A stretch of DNA of 64,000 nt. Origin: Acorus gramineus (taxonomy: Eukaryota; Streptophyta; Magnoliopsida; Acorales; Acoraceae). The translations under genes and the position numbers were made by a program. Under the pieces are notes generated by a model. The model was not told the origin of the DNA and searched no databases. It saw nothing but the letters and a program-made list of their open reading frames with translations. Of this stretch, positions 60,293 to 64,000 are shown piece by piece (within the stretch, counting starts at the first letter, position 1; each line of letters begins with the position of its first letter). The DNA is taken from positions 9,367,877-9,431,876 of the forward strand of contig CM060850.1 of the NCBI GenBank assembly GCA_030737835.1. Direction: 5' to 3'.

Positions 60293-60600
60293 TGTTAAAT
60301 TATATGTGTTATGTCATAGTGTATTACACGTGTAATCTCATGTGTATTTGTATATAAGGGATTAAACCCTAAAGTGCAATAAAGGATTCCTATTATTTCA
60401 TTCTAACATGGTATCAGAGCCACCTCGAAAACCCTAAATATTTTTTTTTAGAATCCTTCATCGCCGTCGTCAACGTCATCATCACTGCCGCCATCGTCGT
60501 CGTCGTCGTCGTGCCCTTTGCCGTTGCGCGCCACCCCTATCGTTGCTCGCGCTGCCACTGCCGCGCGCGCGCCGCCCGCCCGCCCCTACCGCGCGCCCTG
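60293..60600 (+). mobile_element. Copia-type 5' LTR end with primer-binding site (fragment)
   Basis: TGGTATCAGAGC at 60409-60420 is the standard initiator-Met-tRNA primer-binding site. Directly before it lies an LTR end ttctaaca. A possible LTR start TGTTA at 60293 would give a 116-bp LTR with a TATA-like tatataagg and an aataaa. Downstream, the leader becomes GC-rich with (GTC)n near 60470-60515 and then stops matching anything expected. No gag-pol and no 3' LTR are visible in the window, so it is a fragment. Confidence 0.72.
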
Positions 60601-62037
60601 CATTGGAGCACAACACAGATTTAAATTACATATTATGGTTATACACAATAAAAAATGATAAACAATATCATGTAAGATATATATAAGAAACATACAGTAT
60701 GATATATAATAAAAAAATCTCTGAGAGGATTGATTTTCATCATGTACAGAGAGATTGTTGTTTTGTAGAAAAAATAGGTTTTTAGTGTAAAATAAAGAAG
60801 GATATTCAATATTTAATTACATAAGGGCAGATTAGTCTTTTGTGTTTTCAAAATTGTGAAATGAGATTTTTTTAAGTATAATTTTAAAAAATTGTTAAAT
60901 TGGATATTTCAAACTCTTAGAAATTTTTTTTAATCATTTTCCTTTTAAAAAATCCAAATAACCCAATGAAAATCATACTAAAATCCAAATCAACCCTCCT
61001 CGATAAAAAAACAGAATATTATGTTGTTTTAAACCATATAATACAAAATAATACAAATAAGTCCATGTATACCAGAAAAAAATACAAATAACCCTATAAA
61101 TTATGACTTTACCCCTCTTGTTTAATAAACTCATCTTCTTCTTCATTCACGGGTGAAGGTGGAGGTCCTCATCGCGCTCATCTCTGCCCTCGCTCCGCTT
61201 CTTCCTCCGCCTCCATCGCCGCAGCGATGACTCCACGGGTTCCACGTCAAGTGCATAACGGGGTGGCCCGTGGCAGGAGCCGAGCTTGGCCTCCACCATG
61301 TATTTTAATGAGATTGTGGGGGATGATTATATGCATTTATCCCTTTTGTTAATCATGTGGACTTTTTTTCATTGATGATATGGGTTTTGGAAATCAAAAT
61401 CTTGAAAATGAAAGGAGAAAATAAAATCTTAAAAATGAGGAGTCTGAATCTGAACACACTGAATCTCAGCATGTTTTTCCTTCTAAATAATATTTCCTTT
61501 CACATTCTCAATATAATAATTGTTATGGTTCATAGACTTTTGAAAACATGAACACGATGATAAGGATTTGATATTAGAATGTCATCTTTATAAAAAGAAA
61601 GTAATGTTATTGTTTACCCAACATATTCCAATGATCACAAAATCAATCTCATGTTTTTGAATTATTTTTTCATTTCAAAGTAAAGGAATAAGATATTGGT
61701 TTCTCAAGGCAAATGAACCCGAGCCTGACCAGATTCCAAACCAAACCCGATCGGAGTACAGGTTCAACCGCGGGTTGAAGGTCAGGTTTGGGTTGAGTGT
61801 TTCATAGCGCGGATTATTAAAATATATAAAACTTAAAAGATATTAATAGCTATTATTATGAGATCTTATAAAACATTTAGAATTGATGACAATCAATTAT
61901 AAGTTTTGAGAAAATAGAAACTATCATGCGAATATGTTTACCATAAATAAAAAAATTTACTTTTTAATGGCTTTAACCAAAAAAATTGACTAAAATCAAT
62001 TGAAATTCAAAGATATCTCCAAGAAATGATTTCAATG
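60601..62037. other. Non-coding, with a short GC-rich island
   Basis: Mostly AT-rich. A GC-rich stretch at about 61150-61310 (gccctcgctccgcttcttcc and so on) looks like a gene or leader fragment, but it has no open frame I can name. Near 61710-61800, (c)gggtt-type words resemble ends of the 23.5-kb hAT family, too weakly to call. Confidence 0.45.
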
Positions 62038-62455
62038 CGCTAAATTTCGTAGATACCTAGATCATCACCATTTAATTGCCAACAACTATATATTATTTTC
62101 CTGATTTTATTTTTGTGATTTCTACAAAATTAATGTATATGACATTCTTTGTGTATCATATTTTTAAATATACATGAGAATCGCCGACAAACCCCATGTA
62201 TCACATAAGGCTCAAAAAATGAATATGAAATGGATCTAGAATAACCAATACTCAGCCGGTTATATATTTAATAATTCAACACTAGGATTTATTTATTATT
62301 TGTTAACCTTATAAACCATTCCATGAAGAAGCAAAACCATAAGTGATTTGTGAGAAGGGTTTCCACCTCTGAATCTAAAGAAAGAAAAAAAGAAATAAAT
62401 AAATAAAAATACAAGTATGAACCAATATCTAACCAGTGAGTGAGCAAGAAGAATG
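62038..62455. repeat. Dispersed diverged copy of the array unit
   Basis: Same order of blocks as the 57-59 kb array: tagatcatcaccatttaatt, aactatatattattttc, acaaaccccatg, atggatctagaat, aaaccattccatg, gtgagaagggt, accagtgagtgagca. It has more substitutions, which suggests an older copy 2.5 kb away from the array. Confidence 0.8.
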
Positions 62456-63404
62456 GCAAAGGTAGATGGATACTTTGGTTTGATTGTATGGCAATTTTCA
62501 CTTTTAATTAAACACACAACACAACCCCCCCCCCCCCCCCCCCTTCCAACCCAAAAATAATAAAACAAAACAAATTTTCATGTTTGGCCCTAGCCTAGTT
62601 TAATTGTGATATTGGCATGGGGCCAGTTTGACCAAGTCAACTTGAACTTTTTTAAATTATGTTAGTGAGATATGATAACAAATCACATTTTCTATCAAAT
62701 GCAGATTTTTTACAATTACTCTTAAATTTAATTTTAATTTTCTAATTTTAATTTTAAATTAAATTTTCTAATTTAAAATCATGAGTATCAAGATTTACCA
62801 TGAATTTCTCCATAGTTCATAAAATTTTCATCAAATCTATCTAAAAAAAAATAATAGTAGAATTTAAAATTAAGATGAAGTTTAAATTTTAAAATTCGGA
62901 TAAAATTTAAAATTTAAAATTCAGATAAGATTTAAAATATAATTTTACAAAACAATCATTTAAAATTTAAAATTGAAGTTCAAACAAAAAGTATCATAGA
63001 CAAATCACATCTATTTGGAAATCACATTATATAAGAGATGTGATATTAAAAAAAATGATATTCAATCACGTTTTAGGAGGAAACATGATATTCAATCATG
63101 GTTCTTATTTTAAAAAAAAATTATATATCGAGGACTAGTTTTGTAATTAAAACTGACCCAATGTCAGTTTTGAAATATAAAAAAAATGATGGGGGCTGAA
63201 AATTAAAATTGCCCTAGTTTCTTTATGACTGATACATTCCCAACACTTAAAAACTTAATTTGTAGTATTATTGACTAATCTCTCCAAGCTAGTAATCTTC
63301 TCCGTTTCCATTTCAGTATACAGCTAAGTTAAGTAAGACCATTTTTTTGAGCCATTATTATTAATGCTTTATTGCTTTTGGATACTGTATAGTATAGTAG
63401 AAGA
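62456..63404. other. AT-rich low-complexity stretch
   Basis: C19 run at 62525-62543, then long aatttaaaatt-type low-complexity DNA (62710-63000). No gene is seen. Confidence 0.5.
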
Positions 63405-63712
63405 AGATGGAGTTATTGGTGCCTGACATCCAAATTGGAGTCTACATGTCCCTTGTAAGGTCATATAACTATATAAGAATCGAATTTGAGGATGCCTATT
63501 TGCCCTAAGTGCCAGAACCGGCGAATTAGGGTACAATATGGGGAGGGAAAACCCTAGAAAACAATTTGGGTCCCTCTGCAAATCAAAGCTCCAACGCTGC
63601 ATGAGGGAACAAAAGGAGTATTTACATTGAACCAGGGCTATATTTGGAAGGATGTCTGGCCTCATCTTTTTGTGCCCTGATTTTAAAAAAGTGAGATCTA
63701 CAACCAAGGAGA
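63405..63712 (-). repeat. Second copy of the PTEN1 leader exon
   Basis: About 300 bp closely matching 56356-56665 on the same strand (shared runs include gaatcgaatttgaggatgcc and aaaccctagaaaacaatttg). The open frame MRPDILPNIALVQC... continues through a 3-bp indel in this copy as well. The end that carries the splice donor in the PTEN1 copy has diverged here (the ctacccag|gtgggt is missing). It is probably a leftover of a local duplication. Confidence 0.75.
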
Positions 63713-64000
63713 GGGAGAGGGGAGCATCTATTCCCTCAACCAAATAAACATCATACATATAGTAGATGATGATGACGATGCCCAAACTATATATTAAATT
63801 CTAATCTGTTAACAATAATATTAAAATATTTATAATATAACTACGTACTAAAATAGTAATAATAATAATATAGAATAATAATAATAATAATAATATGAAT
63901 TTAATCCATCTCTTCCAATATTATATTTTATAATATATATTAATAACAATAGTTAACATTAATAAATAATCTAATAACAACATAATAAATTTATATTAAT
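63713..64000. other. AT-rich window end
   Basis: (AAT)n-like repeats (63850-63895) and general AT-rich DNA. A TATA-like sequence on the reverse strand near 63790 lies upstream of the duplicated leader. No gene is seen. Confidence 0.45.

Noticed and set aside
60470..60515. (GTC)n run as a coding repeat
   Set aside because: Directly follows the Copia primer-binding site, so it is retroelement leader; no supported protein.
1..64000. A coordinated biosynthetic or defence gene cluster
   Set aside because: The eleven genes belong to unrelated housekeeping, organelle and signalling families, each single or simple tandem. Nothing points to a shared pathway.

Overview
This is nuclear DNA from a flowering plant. 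The genes are intron-rich and AT-rich (GT-AG introns with AT-rich interiors). Several products are plant-specific: a phytocyanin, plastid MinE, nodulin-related proteins, organelle-targeted enzymes. The repeats are typical of plants: hAT, Tourist-like MITEs, SINEs, a solo LTR and a Copia primer-binding site. Coding regions lack the strong GC bias of grasses, so a eudicot or magnoliid-type genome is more likely. I cannot name the species. All exon models were built by eye from splice sites and reading-frame continuity, without transcripts or database searches.

Layout. 0.5-2.0 kb (+): an early-nodulin-like phytocyanin behind a tandemly duplicated promoter. 3.6-8.7 kb (-): a DUF155/RETARDED ROOT GROWTH-like mitochondrial protein, head-to-head with 9.1-14.5 kb (+): the plastid-division factor MinE, whose single intron carries a complete 3.2-kb hAT transposon. 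16.4-23.1 kb (-): a GDAP2-like macro-domain/CRAL-TRIO protein (14 exons), with a 793-bp hAT-type element in its upstream flank. 25.2-27.3 kb (-): a small plastid, PsaN-like protein. 28.4-30.7 kb (-): a six-repeat ankyrin protein of gankyrin type, head-to-head with 30.9-34.1 kb (+): an organelle SpoU/TrmH RNA methyltransferase. 38.2 and 40.8 kb (+): two tandem nodulin-related-protein genes. 41.6-50.3 kb (-): the E4 ubiquitin ligase UFD2 (16 exons). 51.6-55.1 kb (-): a PTEN1-like phosphatase, with a probable leader exon at 56.4-56.7 kb. 57-64 kb: repeat-rich DNA with no recognised gene. It holds a tandem array with 530-bp and 255-bp units, a solo LTR nested in it, a Copia 5' LTR fragment, and a second copy of the PTEN leader exon.

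The genes do not form one pathway. From memory, several neighbours here are also close neighbours in Arabidopsis: RRG and MINE1 (At1g69380/At1g69390) near the GDAP2-like gene (At1g69340); the ankyrin gene and NRP1 (At2g03430/At2g03440); the ENODL and UFD2 (At5g15350/At5g15400). The window may therefore keep an ancestral gene order that Arabidopsis has split among chromosomes. Most of what is unusual is transposon archaeology with readable target-site duplications, the satellite-like array, and the duplicated and apparently frameshifted 5' end of PTEN1. I found no tRNA or rRNA gene, no CRISPR array and no clearly new multi-gene system.
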